NCBI GenBank assembly: GCA_029851415.1 | Contig: CM056742.1 | Location: 14,363,736 to 14,427,735, forward strand | Direction: 5' to 3' | DNA: 64,000 nt | Origin: Eretmocerus hayati | Lineage: Eukaryota; Arthropoda; Insecta; Hymenoptera; Aphelinidae | Shown here: positions 11,180 through 21,959 of the stretch, piece by piece | Layout of the letters: each line of letters opens with the position of its first letter | Numbering within the stretch: the stretch's first letter is position 1 | The notes under the pieces: generated by a model | Told to the model about the DNA's origin: nothing | Databases searched by the model: none | Seen by the model: the letters and a program-made list of their open reading frames with translations, nothing else | Translations under genes and position numbers: made by a program

Positions 11180-11581
11180 CTACTTGGCATCCTTACTCTC
11201 GCAGTCCGAGTTCCATCGATACAGAGTAACAGTTTCCTCAATGACGGTTTGTCTCACCTCCGCCATCATCCTGTCTGCGTCACATGAGAAGACGCCATCG
11301 ATTTCCGAAGCTGTCCTTGACATTTGGCTGAGTATGTTTTGGATATCTGAAATTGATGTATGGAAATATTTTATTTGGTCCTGGTACCATTTCTATTCAT
11401 GGTTTCAAAGATTCAATGATGCTATTACCCTCATTAAACGCCATTTGTGATACACAGGCCGATTCAATGTACCGTCCATCTGGAAGATTGTCATTTCCAA
11501 TCACAACTACATCTGGTCTATCACGTGTTGATGTACTTGGTATCTGATCTAAAGCAGCCCATTGAAGCTGGTCTTCAACAC
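11180..11581 (-). CDS. 3' terminal exon(s) of zinc-finger copy 3
   Basis: The first open stretch (11581-11397, 185 nt) completes the exon 2 phase and ends at TGA. Within it GAGG|GTAATA at 11429/11428 can splice to CAATTTCAG|AT at 11346, keeping phase and opening a 167-nt exon rich in Glu, Asp, Ser and Arg (QNILSQMSRTASEIDGVFS). Copy 2 has the matching sequence without the intron or its stop (EEQEYLWRQVARL), which supports the spliced form. A further GTAAGG donor near 11193 could add more exons. Confidence 0.6.
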
Positions 11582-14500
11582 CTAGCGGTCACAGCAAAGA
11601 CATTTCAATTTTGGATTTCAGTCGAAACCTCGGTTTTGATAAACTCCAAGAAGCCCACTGCGACAGAAGAAGTCGCATTCGGTACCTGCATGAGGGGTTT
11701 CCGCGGAACTCTTAACCATTGACCCTTTAAAATTTAGAGAAAAATTTCTCATCGCACAGGTTCAATATGAGTTTTATATGATTCCCGGACCTTCAAAACA
11801 CGTGGAAAAGTCGTGCCACTCTCTTTCATGTCGTGCTATTTGGTACCAAACGTCAAAAACGGAACTTCACACTTAAAATATTTCTGAAGCCACTTTAGTC
11901 GAATAGATATGACTCAAAGCCTTGTTTAGACCATTATCAGAGATTACATTTCACTTGACTTGACTCTAGGGGGCCGTCCATAAACTGCGTAGGTGGCCAA
12001 GGGGGGAGGGGGGGGGTCATCGTCTTTACTACGTAGCTTCATATTTTTAAATTGCGTGCGTGAAAATCGCTCTCGGTACATGATTTCAATATTCTTATCG
12101 GTCAGATAAATTTTGATTGGATGTAATAATAATCTATGAAGCCACACAGCCGATGGTTGTACATGTAAAGCATGTACGTCAGATGTTCATTCGTTCACGT
12201 CATTTTTCACATTTGCTGAGTGCTCGTGTGTAATTATCGTTAAGGGTTCCAAACTGGTGAATCGCTTTCATACTTGAGCTTGGCTCACTTGTTAATACTT
12301 TATCAAGTATTACCTATATGTTTTCCAAATTTATCCCCTAAAATCTTCTGATTTTGAATTCAAATGTCCCTCCATAAGGCAGATAAACCCTCTAATACGT
12401 CTGACAAGACGAATCATGCCCGTAATCAGGAAGAAGGTAAATGATCTAAATTATAATCACATAGGATATTTTAAAGCAGCCGTGCTACTCCAATTCAAGA
12501 TATTTTGAAAAATAAAACAGTTTCCAAGATCTGTGGTTCTTTTCCATGGAATAGAACTTTTATTACTTTTAGAAAAGCTACGTAGTTTTTTGGGGGAGGG
12601 GGGGGGTCAGATTGGCCAAGAAGCTACAATTGGCTACGGGGGGGGGGGTAAAAAATAATTAAAATCGGTCTACGTAGTTTATGGACGGCCCCTAGGGAGA
12701 CATCAAACTATCAGAAAGATAAAAATCTCAAAAGTCGAATCATGAGCCGTGAGTCTAATTTCACTTCCTGGACAATACGATCGTCTAATTTCGTCTATCT
12801 TTCAGCCGTATATTTAAACATCAAGAAATTTGCGACACCATCACATTCAACGGCTTGTTTTGCTTGATATTGGGAAATCCAATATTTTTTCTTAGTTTCT
12901 CACAGAAATACCCATCGACAATGGCTAGTCAAAACAATGACTTTTCATCCCCCTTGCGATGGAGGAAAAAGAGCACTGGAGGAAAAAGAGCACAACATCT
13001 CGACCTTGTGCCTTGCGTCTGCTTAGGGTACTCTGCAAAAATTACGATTTTCAAAGCCAGTGGCGTGAAATTTTTGTAGGCTTTGGATCTACGCGAAATT
13101 TTTCTGAATTATGGTACAGATAGGAACCAAATGGGATTTGATTCGTTTGGGTTTGAACTACGAAATCCCCTTCCTACATCTACCGTTCTAGAGATGACAT
13201 GAATAAGGGAAATTTCTGAATAAAAACAATAACAAGGTAGCAATCAACGCGGTCATGAATCCGTGTATCACAATTCAATAGTCGCTGTACTTGGGTAAAA
13301 AAGAGACACGTGAGTTCTTGAGATCAATGGGGATGTTTTTTTCTGATTAGTTACACTACTACGGTTAAAATTTGCAACAAAACATTACAAACTAGTCAAT
13401 TACACGTATTGTTGAGGCTATAAACGATCTTTGCTCTTGTTGCATAAGTTTGCTAATCAGACATTCCATGTCGATTTCCAAAATGTTACAACCATAGTTG
13501 AAACCAGAGTAAAACTGGAAACATTACTTATATCATCTTTGTATATCAAAAGCCTTGAAAATCAAGAAAAGTTTCAGACGACTGTTAAGATAAGAATTTT
13601 TCTGGTCTGTCTTGGTGAGGAATCTGAAGAATCTGAACCTCCGAGGAATATGATGGTGACGATTAAAAATTCACCTAATCATTGATATTTGCTCCCAGGA
13701 TGACGACTGACCATACTCTATAATAGTTATTTGTTGATTGAATTTGCCTCGACTTACACGCGGTCGAAGAAATTTCACGTATTTTACTGAAGGCGTCTGT
13801 TATAACGGTATACCGTTAAAGAGTAATATCTGTTCTCTACGAAATGACTGATATGAAATAATCAGTAAATTCTCAAAAGGAGTAGACTTTCCGTCAATTC
13901 ACCAAATTCGGTGGTTTGACTGTAACATAGACGTGAAAATTCTTTTTGGACCAGTTGAATGAAGTTTGAAACCAAAGTCGGTTGGGTGGGTGAATACGTA
14001 CTTGTGATGGAATTGTCCCCGTTGAATTCTTGAGTTAAGTGAGCCTCTTTATTCAGATCATCTTCATTGAATCCCAAAGGCGAAGAGAACTCATCCTCAT
14101 CATGAAATTCCGTATATCCTGTCAATTCGGTCACACTGTTGGAAGGTCCAGCATCAGATTGATCATGAGACTCTCCACCAAATAAATGAGTAATCATGTG
14201 CCTGTTCAAACTTTTTAGATACTTGTAGCTTTTGTCACATAACTCGCACTTGAAGAACTCTCCCTTTGAGTGTACTATCATGTGTTCCCTCAATTTGGAC
14301 CCCTCTTTGAAGCACTTGCTACAGACTTCACACCGAAAACTCCTCTCATCCTTGTGAGATGTGAAATGTCGCCGTAAACCACTTGAATCGTAGAATTGAT
14401 TTCCACAAATTTCACATAAATACGGTTTCTCGCCAAAATGAATCCTCTTGTGAACTCCTAATTTCCAATTGTCCCTGAACCTCTTACCACATTGTTCGCA

Positions 14501-16927
14501 TGAAAAAGGTCTCTTGTCTACGTGTGTCATTTGATGTCTCTCCAAACACCAACTCCTTTTGAAGGTTCTGCTACAAATCTTGCATGAATTTGACTTCTTA
14601 ACTTTGTGGGTTGTCGTGTGAGTCCTCAAATCAGCTGAGCATGAGAAACCAGTGTTGCAGACTTTGCAGAACTTACGTACTTCATGCGGGTGAATTTTTT
14701 GCATGTGGATAGACATACCTCTACTAGTATCAAAAGAACTACAACAAAGTTCGCACATAAACTCGTCTTGAACAGAGCTATCTATATTTTGTTGATTCTG
14801 TTCTTCCACATCGTTGGGGTTTTCAACTGAAATCAAAACGAAAAGTTTAAGAGAAATTATGGAGAGTAATCATGGCAGTTTAAAATCATTTCATTTTATG
14901 ATCGGTTACTCAACCTCGAATGTATAGGTTTCATTTACGCAAAAAAATTTTTGAATGGAAAAACTGTTTGCAGAAATATTGGCTCATCAGGTGGTTGAAT
15001 ACAGAATGATCAGTGCCAATCTTAAGTTGAGGAGATGAATTTGTGCTATTTTGTTGGTACACTTAGGACAAAATCGTTCTCTATACCGTCGACTGGGGTA
15101 ACTTTGGAACAACCCATGAAAGAGTGGTTATCATGCACAGTTAGCTAGGCAGATGTACCTTGAGGCCTTATTACCGATTTTCTCTACTTGGGACAAGCAT
15201 AAACAATGTTTTGCATTGGCGCGAGGGTCTCGATCAGCTATTTATCCGTTTATAAGCTGACTTCTTCAGAAGTATGTTTTTGATCCAACAAACAGTTCCT
15301 CGGAAAAAGTGGTAGGGTTCCAACTTTAGTAGGTCGAATTCAAGGTAGCTGAGGCTAGATTCCACTTGTCTTATCTTGACGAATCAATCGTTGCATTGAA
15401 GTATCCTTAGCCAGTTTCAGTTTTGTAGAGTAAAAACTGACAAGTACGTATTTTTTGCAGAAACCGGGGTGACTTTGAAATGCTTGCTTATGTGTCCTCA
15501 ATTATTTTCCAAGATTTATATGATCGTCAAATCCTACTTACTTGAGAAGTCGTTGATGAGAGCTTCAAAATGAGCGAAAGAACGTCTTATTTCGACCCAC
15601 GGAAGCCAAATTATGGCAGTTTTTGTCAGAAACAGACTGTGAAGGTACTTTCCACCTCGTGAGTTAGCCGCGACGCGGGCAGTGAGGTATACTAAAGGTG
15701 TCTGTGCTTGATTGTAGAACTTGAATTCAACTAGATAGACTCTCACAACAGTCCAATAGAAGGCTAAGACACTCAGCTTTCAATTACTGATGGTGGAAAT
15801 CTATAGTGGGACCTAGTCTATGGATAGATTAACGAATAAATAATGATAACAATCTCTGTTCCAAAATTACCCCAGTCCGTGTCTAACTTTGGAACACGAA
15901 TTTCAGCGCTCATTGCTCCAACCAGAGATGTCCAAATGGAGCTCTTAAAAACCGCAATCAAAAGCTGGAACTGTAAGCTTTCGATTGACTACAGATACAA
16001 TTCACTTCTGATGTAAGACGTACAAGTTCCGCGAGGTTTAAGGCCATGCCGTAGTCCGCCGCCATATTGAATGTACCCCTGAATCCGTTCGGAGGATATG
16101 TCGAATTTTACTCGACTAAATGACTTGGAATTTTACATACATCTATAGAATGCATGTCTCGGTGGCGCTACGAACCCAAATATGTCAATTTCCTACAAAA
16201 AAGTATCCAAACGAGATGTACACAAACGTCGTTTGCTAGAGAGCGGCGACCCACGACGTCTCGAGTAAACCTCATCTGGACACTTTTTTTCAGTGAAATT
16301 GACATATTTAGCTTCGTAGCGCGATTTAGACATGCATTCTATACATGCATGTGAAATCCCAAGTCATTTGATCAAGTAAAATTCGACTTATACTCAAAAC
16401 GGATTTACGTCTATTTAGCGGACTACGGCCTCACCTTGAGGAAAAAAATGCAATTTCTGTTCCAAAGTTACCGCGGTTGACGATATCACAAAGATTATCA
16501 AGAAATGTGGGGATTTGATTAAATGAATGCACACTTGCTGGTCATTAATTCAACCCTTTGAGCTGTTTACAAGTTGGGTCTATCAGTGCAAAAAACTTTC
16601 TTTTGATGACAATCAGCTGAACACCGTAGTTTTCAGATAAGACAGTGGAGTACGGCATGGACTGTCTTTGTAGTCATGATTCTACGACTGAATATTTGCT
16701 TAGACATTATATTCAGGATGAACCCTCTGATGGAAATTTTCAAAAACTGCTAACGAAGTAATTATCGAAGAATCAATCAAAAATTGAAATGTGCAGCATT
16801 GCAGCTGTTGCAATAGCCCAATTACCAACTTCAGGACTCACTCACCTACGGAAATAGACGTAGTCGTAGTTTCAGAGTAAACTTGTCCACACAAGATCCA
16901 AATAATGAAGGCAATGACGATTTTCAT
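11180..16927 (-). CDS. Secreted C2H2 zinc-finger protein, copy 3 (three or four exons)
   Basis: Exon 1 is 16927-16846 (82 nt) and encodes MKIVIAFIIWILCGQVYS|ETTTTSISV. Exon 2 is 14826-14002 (825 nt), after a TTTTGATTTCAG acceptor, with an Asn/Gln/Glu-rich linker and seven C2H2 fingers at about residues 52-243. It ends at an ACAA|GTACGT donor matching copy 2. Exon 3 starts at 11581 (CGCTAG acceptor, phase 1) and encodes VEDQLQWAALDQIPSTSTRD, then DGRYIESACVSQ. It either stops at 11397 (363 aa) or is spliced at 11429 through an 82-bp intron to 11346-11180, adding an acidic helix-prone segment (408 aa). Both models give whole-codon totals. The tail matches copy 2 at GRYI...SQ...(N/S)IIE. Intron 2 carries a 724-bp MITE (11969-12692). 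Reading through the exon 2 donor instead would end at 13862. Confidence 0.78.
11969..12692. mobile_element. 724-bp MITE with GGGGCCGTCCATAAACT-type ends, TA duplication
   Basis: Left GGGGGCCGTCCATAAACTGC and right TAGTTTATGGACGGCCCC are inverted and flanked by TA on both sides. G-rich tracts lie inside both ends. These ends belong to a widespread insect MITE type. It interrupts the copy 3 intron segment, whose two sides together match 3380-3770. Confidence 0.85.
12700..13995. other. Left part of copy 3 intron 2 and spacer
   Basis: Apart from the paralogous 12695-12780 segment, I see only short open frames on both strands. Reading straight through the exon 2 donor stays open to 13862, which is the alternative 3' end of copy 3. 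Confidence 0.35.
14002..14826 (-). CDS. Seven-finger C2H2 exon of copy 3
   Basis: Fingers start CELC, CKVC, CKIC, CEQC, CEIC, CEVC and CELC. Fingers 1-3 differ strongly from copies 1 and 2 (finger 2 helix SADLRTHTTTH against MTDLKTHEK(I/T)H), while finger 4 is nearly invariant. A conserved NSVTELTGYTEFHD block follows the last finger in all copies (copies 2 and 3 identical, copy 1 NSVTKLTGYTDFHD). The frame is complete and in phase with the exon 1 join (G + TT gives Val). Confidence 0.9.
15084..16485. mobile_element. 1.4-kb TIR element (TACCGTC...TAACTTTGGAAC family), copy 1
   Basis: Left TACCGTCGACTGGGGTAACT pairs with the complement of the right end (GTTACCGCGGTTGACGATA), both bordered by TA. 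Related elements lie at 17624-18512 and 38977-40477. There is no transposase frame inside. A second palindrome (16048-16430) is nested in it. Confidence 0.75.
16048..16430. mobile_element. Nested palindromic MITE (GCCGTAGTCCGC ends)
   Basis: GCCGTAGTCCGC at the left pairs with GCGGACTACGGC at the right. The arms stay complementary through CATTCTATA/GAATGCATGTCT text almost to the centre. It sits inside the 15084-16485 element. Confidence 0.8.
16846..16927 (-). CDS. Signal-peptide exon of zinc-finger copy 3
   Basis: This 82-nt exon runs from ATG to a CCGTAG|GTGAGTGAG donor in phase 1. MKIVIAFIIWILCGQVYS is a textbook signal peptide with a VYS|E site. A pyrimidine-rich TTTTCCTTTCAG lies 2 nt before the ATG, so a separate 5' non-coding exon is possible here; copy 1 lacks an equivalent AG. 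The distance to exon 2 is about 2.0 kb and includes most of a TIR element at 15084-16485. Confidence 0.72.
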
Positions 16928-17620
16928 GACTGAAAGGAAAAAATCATTATCATAGAGCAATAACAGGCTACGTATATGTCAGAAACCAAAATCTCGTCCA
17001 GTTACCTAGTCCGGGTACTGTCTAGAAGTGAAACTTGAATTCTTGCAAAACCATTTATTACATAAAATCATTTAGTGGTCATAGGAAATCCAAAACGGGA
17101 GTGTCGCTTTAGCGTAACTATCAGAAATTGTAACTACACTGTACACTCAATTCACAAGGTCTATTTTCGAGATTCGGAAGTGTGCTTCGATCTCGAATTT
17201 AAAGCCTTCACGTTTTAGCAATATTGGAACAGCTGGACTAATATGAGCAGTTCTATGTTCGTGGTACATTATTATAATCATAATCTTTCGAATTTAAGAT
17301 AACTCGAACACCAAAATATGTAACGCCAAAAAACTCTCATACATAAACTCAAGATCTATTCGAAATTCGGTTAAATCGTGTTTGGAATTGCGTTCATCCG
17401 ATCTGCAGAACGTGGATTTGAACCTTGCGATGCAGGAGTCAGTAATACCGATGCAAGGCAATCGATTTCAAGATGAGGTGACTAATCGAAACATAATTAT
17501 TTGAGACATGATGCAAACATCCTACAGGCTTTTCGATAAATAAGTAAATGATAATATTTATGATAGGATTGCTGTTATTTTCTACTATCCTTTACAAAAT
17601 CATCCACACCTGGAGGAATC
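16928..17620. promoter_or_regulatory. 5' flank of zinc-finger copy 3
   Basis: Around 17215-17275 the text ATTGGAACAGCTGGACTAAT resembles the flanks of copies 1 and 2 at a similar place. No TATA box is clear. Confidence 0.35.
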
Positions 17621-17623
17621 AGT

Positions 17624-18512
17624 TACCGTCAAATTAGGTGATTTTGGTACGTTTTCGGTACTCTTCATTTTGTTTGACTCGGCATTCCAAAGTACCTTGA
17701 CAAAACCTACCTCAATCAGTGGTTAATCAAGGGCTTACAGTCATTTCAATTGACAAACTTCATAGTCCGATTTGATGTCTCTAGCCGGAGCTATCAGCAG
17801 TCTGAGAAGTGTACCACAGTTAGACCCCGACCGAGTAACTTCGGCACACCTACAAAACAGGTTGATTTTCTCCACCACGAGTCAATTAATTTTAATCATT
17901 CAGAAATCTTATTCTCAGCTGTTTGGAACATTTTGTAATCTCGTGGACTGCACTATAGACTGGAGTAACTTTGGTACTCTTTTTGAGGGTTCTTCTTGAT
18001 CTGCATCGGTTAGAATTCTAAGAGTTGTGAATACCTCAATGTAACGATGATTTCTTCAACATCATGATGAGTCATGTGATAGAAATGTAGCGTCATTCCA
18101 CCGTAGTTCATTCACCAACAGTTCTCGCTAAGTACACTAACTGGACCAATCGCGTATTGTTGCTGGAACAGTTTCCTTGGTAAAAGCCCCAACAAACAAC
18201 CAAAATCACTCACGCAGAATTTATAGCGGCTAAATACATTGTTCATACATGCCCCCGATGAACAGCACAGGTTCCAGAGCAGTATAGTCATTAACCTCAC
18301 CAAACGCAGCTTTGGGACAGCGTTGGCGTAGTTCACTAGATGACTGTGTTCAGGGTGCATTTTTAACATGGGAAAATCGGTCTGAACATTGCCGTTTAGA
18401 GGAGTTTTACAATGTAAAATGCATATGATGCGCCAACGCTGCTTTGGAAGTCATTTTTCAGGGGTGTACCAAAGTTGCATCCACTATACCAAAATTGCTC
18501 AATTTGACTGCA
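17624..18512. mobile_element. TIR element (TACCGTCAAATT family), copy 2
   Basis: Left TACCGTCAAATTAGGTGATT pairs with the complement of AATTGCTCAATTTGACTGC at the right. Internal GGAGTAACTTTGGTAC and GTGTACCAAAGTTGCA are subterminal copies of the same motif. There is no transposase frame. Confidence 0.7.
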
Positions 18513-18639
18513 CGACTAAGAAATGCGGTGCAGATTTTGGCCGTAGGCAAATAAAATTCTTGGCGCCACCTGCGGAGCCCTTTTCCGTGATTTCTAATCC
18601 AAATTAATTCCTCTGTTGTTGGCGTTTCTTGTGTAAACT

Positions 18640-18960
18640 CATGATGGAAAGCTCCTGGCAGCCATCTCAATCGATAGCTGATGGAATTCTATTCAGAATG
18701 ATAACTTGATAAAATCGATTTGATGCATAACAACCAGAATTATGACTGGTTTGGGAAGAAATCCAACTTGTCAGATGGGCGTTGTGTGACTCACGGATTC
18801 GATACCCTAAACTCTTTTACTATTTAAAACGATTCGCAACTGTGACCAAGTGGTCATTTTTGAGGAAAATTCACCAGCTATCGATGAAAAATACTTTTAG
18901 AGATATTCAATCACGAGCATGCACCGGAGATTTCAATAACTGAGAAAAAATTCGGTTCAG
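18640..18960. repeat. Diverged repeat related to 59120-59340
   Basis: CACGGATTCGATACCCTAAA aligns with CACAGATTTGATACCTTGAA at 59155, and CAGCTATCGATGAAAAATAC with the 59260 text. The repeat also has inverted ATCGATAGCTG / CAGCTATCGAT ends. Old and not classified. Confidence 0.5.
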
Positions 18961-20036
18961 AAATGTCGAAAAAAACTAGAAAAGTGTTTAGAAACTTTTG
19001 TGCTTACTGTAAGATTTTTCACCTTTATCCCCAATCAAAAGAACATCCTTTAGAGGATCGAGAAGCCTATAGAAAACTGAGACATAGTGAGGGAAATTGT
19101 AATAGTACACCCTGATAATAATTTACAAGGGTTTGAAGAAACTTATGCAAATAACTCGTAATTGCTCTTTCACAAAAGCCACAGCCATTCTTATCCGTGC
19201 GAAGTTGTTTTATGGGAGAGGTTCAATTGGTGATAAAATTCCCATGATGTCGAAGGAATATATCAATATGCGAGATTGGCCAGGAGCACAGTCAGGAAGT
19301 ATAAGTTGTGTTTCGATCACATCGCACCGATACTTTTCATAAAATTATTAGTATAGCAATTTTATCCTCCATAGAACACAACAAATACTTAGCTATACGA
19401 TAGGAAGAAATCGAAATATTGATGCAACTAAATTAAGAGGAAATAGAAGCGAAATACTTCAAGCTCGTCCAAATAGAGCTATACCGTTTTAAATGGAATT
19501 CCAAATTTCTCTCGCATCAAACCGTCAATAATCGGACAGATTCTACATACGCAACCTATTCTCTTTCATACTCTGATCTCAACTTTCGACCAAAAATTCA
19601 AAGCGCCAAAGTATACATTAGCTTCAACACAACGTCCGAGATTTGAACAAGTAGAAACGAGCTGTGCAAATTATCCCGGAGGGCCAAGTCGAGCAAAATT
19701 CGAGTGAAAGATAGAGAAAGACGTGGTGAGAGATGAGGCAGGTGTTCTGCAGAGTAACATTATCGCAGGCATTGGGTTGAATTCGCTCTCTCAATCATAT
19801 GCTCGTGGATGTATATTTATGGCGAGAAATGCATACATCAGTCTATAATGAAGGCAATGCGGTAAGCGCGTATAGAAACATGTGTGAATTTACATGTTTC
19901 CAACTGACTGTGCTAATATATACGAGTAGTTCCGCGGAAAGTATACTTTTCCATGTTCCAAGCTCCCACCAAGATTCTACGACTTGTAATGTACATCATA
20001 GCTATTTTCTAGAGTGTATTGTACAACTATCAAAAC
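18960..20036. other. Non-coding stretch
   Basis: Only short frames without recognisable domains are present. A small hairpin AGAAACATGT...ACATGTTTC occurs at about 19876-19902. Confidence 0.3.
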
Positions 20037-20355
20037 GAGGGCGTCTGGGGTGTGGGTCACGGATTCGGCTGAAACTCTGAGAATAGTCTCCTTTTAGCAC
20101 CAAAAGACGATATCCGAAACCGCGTTTACCAACGCTCAAGCATTTCGGAGCTACGAGTTATGGTTTTAGCATTCCTCATATAGATCCATATTTAATAACG
20201 ATATATATAGGTATACAACAAAGCATATGTTATATCCCAGCTCGAAAACGCTTGATCATTGGCAAGCGCGGCTTTGGATACATCTATTTATGCTAAAAAG
20301 GGACTATTCCCAGAGTTGCAGCCGAATCCATGACCCGCACCCCTGGTGTCCTATC
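20036..20355. mobile_element. About 320-bp foldback MITE, family also at 50839-51161
   Basis: GGGTCACGGATTCGGCTGAA on the left pairs with GCAGCCGAATCCATGACCC on the right, and the arms remain complementary inwards. It shares end motifs (AAACTCTG(A/G)GAATAGTC) with 50839-51161. Confidence 0.75.
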
Positions 20356-20860
20356 CCAACGATTCCATATTTTCTAGTGTTTGATAAACGGTTGAAATTT
20401 CCTTTCTGTCCCCTGTAGACAGCCCACCTTCGACTCTTGCATTCAATGCAACGTTCTATCAAGGCAACTCTTTTTTTATTTGCATGCAATGCAACAAGGA
20501 GTTTCCTTGTAATCGATCAATAAACCAATTTTTGATACATATGAATTTCATCATGCCTCATTGATGCTTCGATACTCTATAAAACGTATGAATCATTCAA
20601 GCAGTAGTTTTTGCAAACTCTCAATTGGACATTTTAGTCTCACACATCGATTGTAGCAATCACTGACACTCATCGTTAAGAGGATGTCAAATACCGACAT
20701 CGAGTTAACACTATTCGATGAATTTTTGAGATATCGCAATTTTGATAAGTTATGCCGATTCTATTTGGTCCACGAAATCGACAACACTTATTAGATTTAC
20801 AATATTGCAAAAACTCATTGAAACGTTTGTCAACTCGACAATGTCGATATAGTATATTAA

Positions 20861-20972
20861 GCAACAAGGGTGCCAACAGATATTTGCGCACGAGTCCCCG
20901 CAACGAGTGTGCAAATGGTCCGTTTGCACACGAGTGCGGGGACGAGAGCGCAAATGTCGGCACCCGAGTTGC
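20861..20972. repeat. Hairpin element rich in TGTGCAAATG motifs
   Basis: GCAACAAGGGTGCCAACAGA on the left pairs with the complement of GTCGGCACCCGAGTTGC on the right. Between them GTGTGCAAATGG and TTTGCACAC recur on both strands. Related motifs fill 21700-21895. Confidence 0.65.
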
Positions 20973-21299
20973 TTACGATATTTTTTGTTATTGCTGTGAG
21001 CAAAAATGTAACTCGCCCAAAACCCTAGAAAAAAGTCGCGGATTTTTTTGCTCTGGGGTGAAGGAATTCTCTTAGTTTCTGTTCTCTTTAGTTATATTGA
21101 GTATTACGAGAAATTGATCCGTAGATCCATTAAATCGTATACTTCATGTATTATTTTGAACGGGACAGAGCTTATCGTCATCACGTTGAAACACCCATAT
21201 TTTGAATATAATTATGGTTTCACAATGTCTAGTATTATCCAAAGTAAATTGAATATCCACAATATGTCGGTTAATCACTCCTTTGACCGGAGATGATGT

Positions 21300-21375
21300 T
21301 AGGGCGTGGAGAAGGGTGCAGTGCGGGGTCCAGGGGCGGCAGCCCCTGGTGGGGGTGCAGGGGGCTCCGCCCCCC
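21300..21375. repeat. GC-rich double hairpin
   Basis: CCAGGGGCGGCAGCCCCTGG and GGGGGCTCCGCCCCC are two compact GC-rich palindromes side by side in an AT-rich setting. They directly precede the A-rich tandem repeat and may be one end of the same element. Confidence 0.6.
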
Positions 21376-21645
21376 GACTGAAAAAAAATTTTGAAAAATA
21401 TATAAGAAAAAAGTCTTTTGCCCACCCCCTTGACTGGAAAAAATTTTTTTAATTCATCAGGAAAAACAACTTTTGCTCATCTTTCCGACTGGAAAAACAT
21501 TTTGCCAAATTTATCAGAAGTAAGATTTTTGCCCATCTTCCCGACTGGTAAAAAATTCTGAAAAATTTATCAGAAAAAAGAATCTCCCTGACTGAAAAAA
21601 AATTCTGACAAATTTATCATAAAAAAGACTCTTGCTCATATAATA
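21376..21645. repeat. A-rich tandem repeat, about five units of 50-65 bp
   Basis: Each unit begins CCGACTG(G)AAAAA or similar, then TTTATCAGAA and TTTTGCCCA(T/C)C. Units start near 21378, 21430, 21488, 21540 and 21585 and have drifted in length. Confidence 0.7.
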
Positions 21646-21699
21646 TATGATTACAATGATCTTCAACGAGTATAGGATGATCAACCATCAATCCAAATT

Positions 21700-21895
21700 T
21701 GGTAAGCAAACTGTGCGTAAACGTCCCATTTGCACACTGTTTCATCGTTTACGCAGTGCGCAAATGGATATTTGCGCACTACCGTGTGCAAATGAGTCAT
21801 TTGCGCACTGTGCAAATGAGAATCCGTGCCCAAATGGGCCATTTGCACACGCACACTTGCGTCTAAACGGCCATTTTTGCGCACAGAATAACAAA
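21700..21895. repeat. Second element rich in TGTGCAAATG/ATTTGCGCAC motifs
   Basis: The text has about ten close copies of ATTTGCRCAC or its complement. The outer ends (AAACTGTGCGTAAACG and TCTAAACGGCC...TGCGCACAG) are inverted. The relation to the 20861-20972 hairpin is clear by motif. Confidence 0.6.
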
Positions 21896-21959
21896 AAGTA
21901 TACAAACAGTATAGAAGTCCGACATCGCCTCGATGAGAAATGCCATTCAGCATAATCTC

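Noticed and set aside
17395..17470. tRNA-like text with a GGTTCAAATCC B box on the minus strand
   Set aside because: No matching A box at the right distance, and the T stem and acceptor arms do not pair.
21300..21375. Bacterial-type REP sequence indicating gene transfer
   Set aside because: GC-rich palindromes of this kind also occur in animal repeats, and the flanks are ordinary AT-rich host-like DNA.
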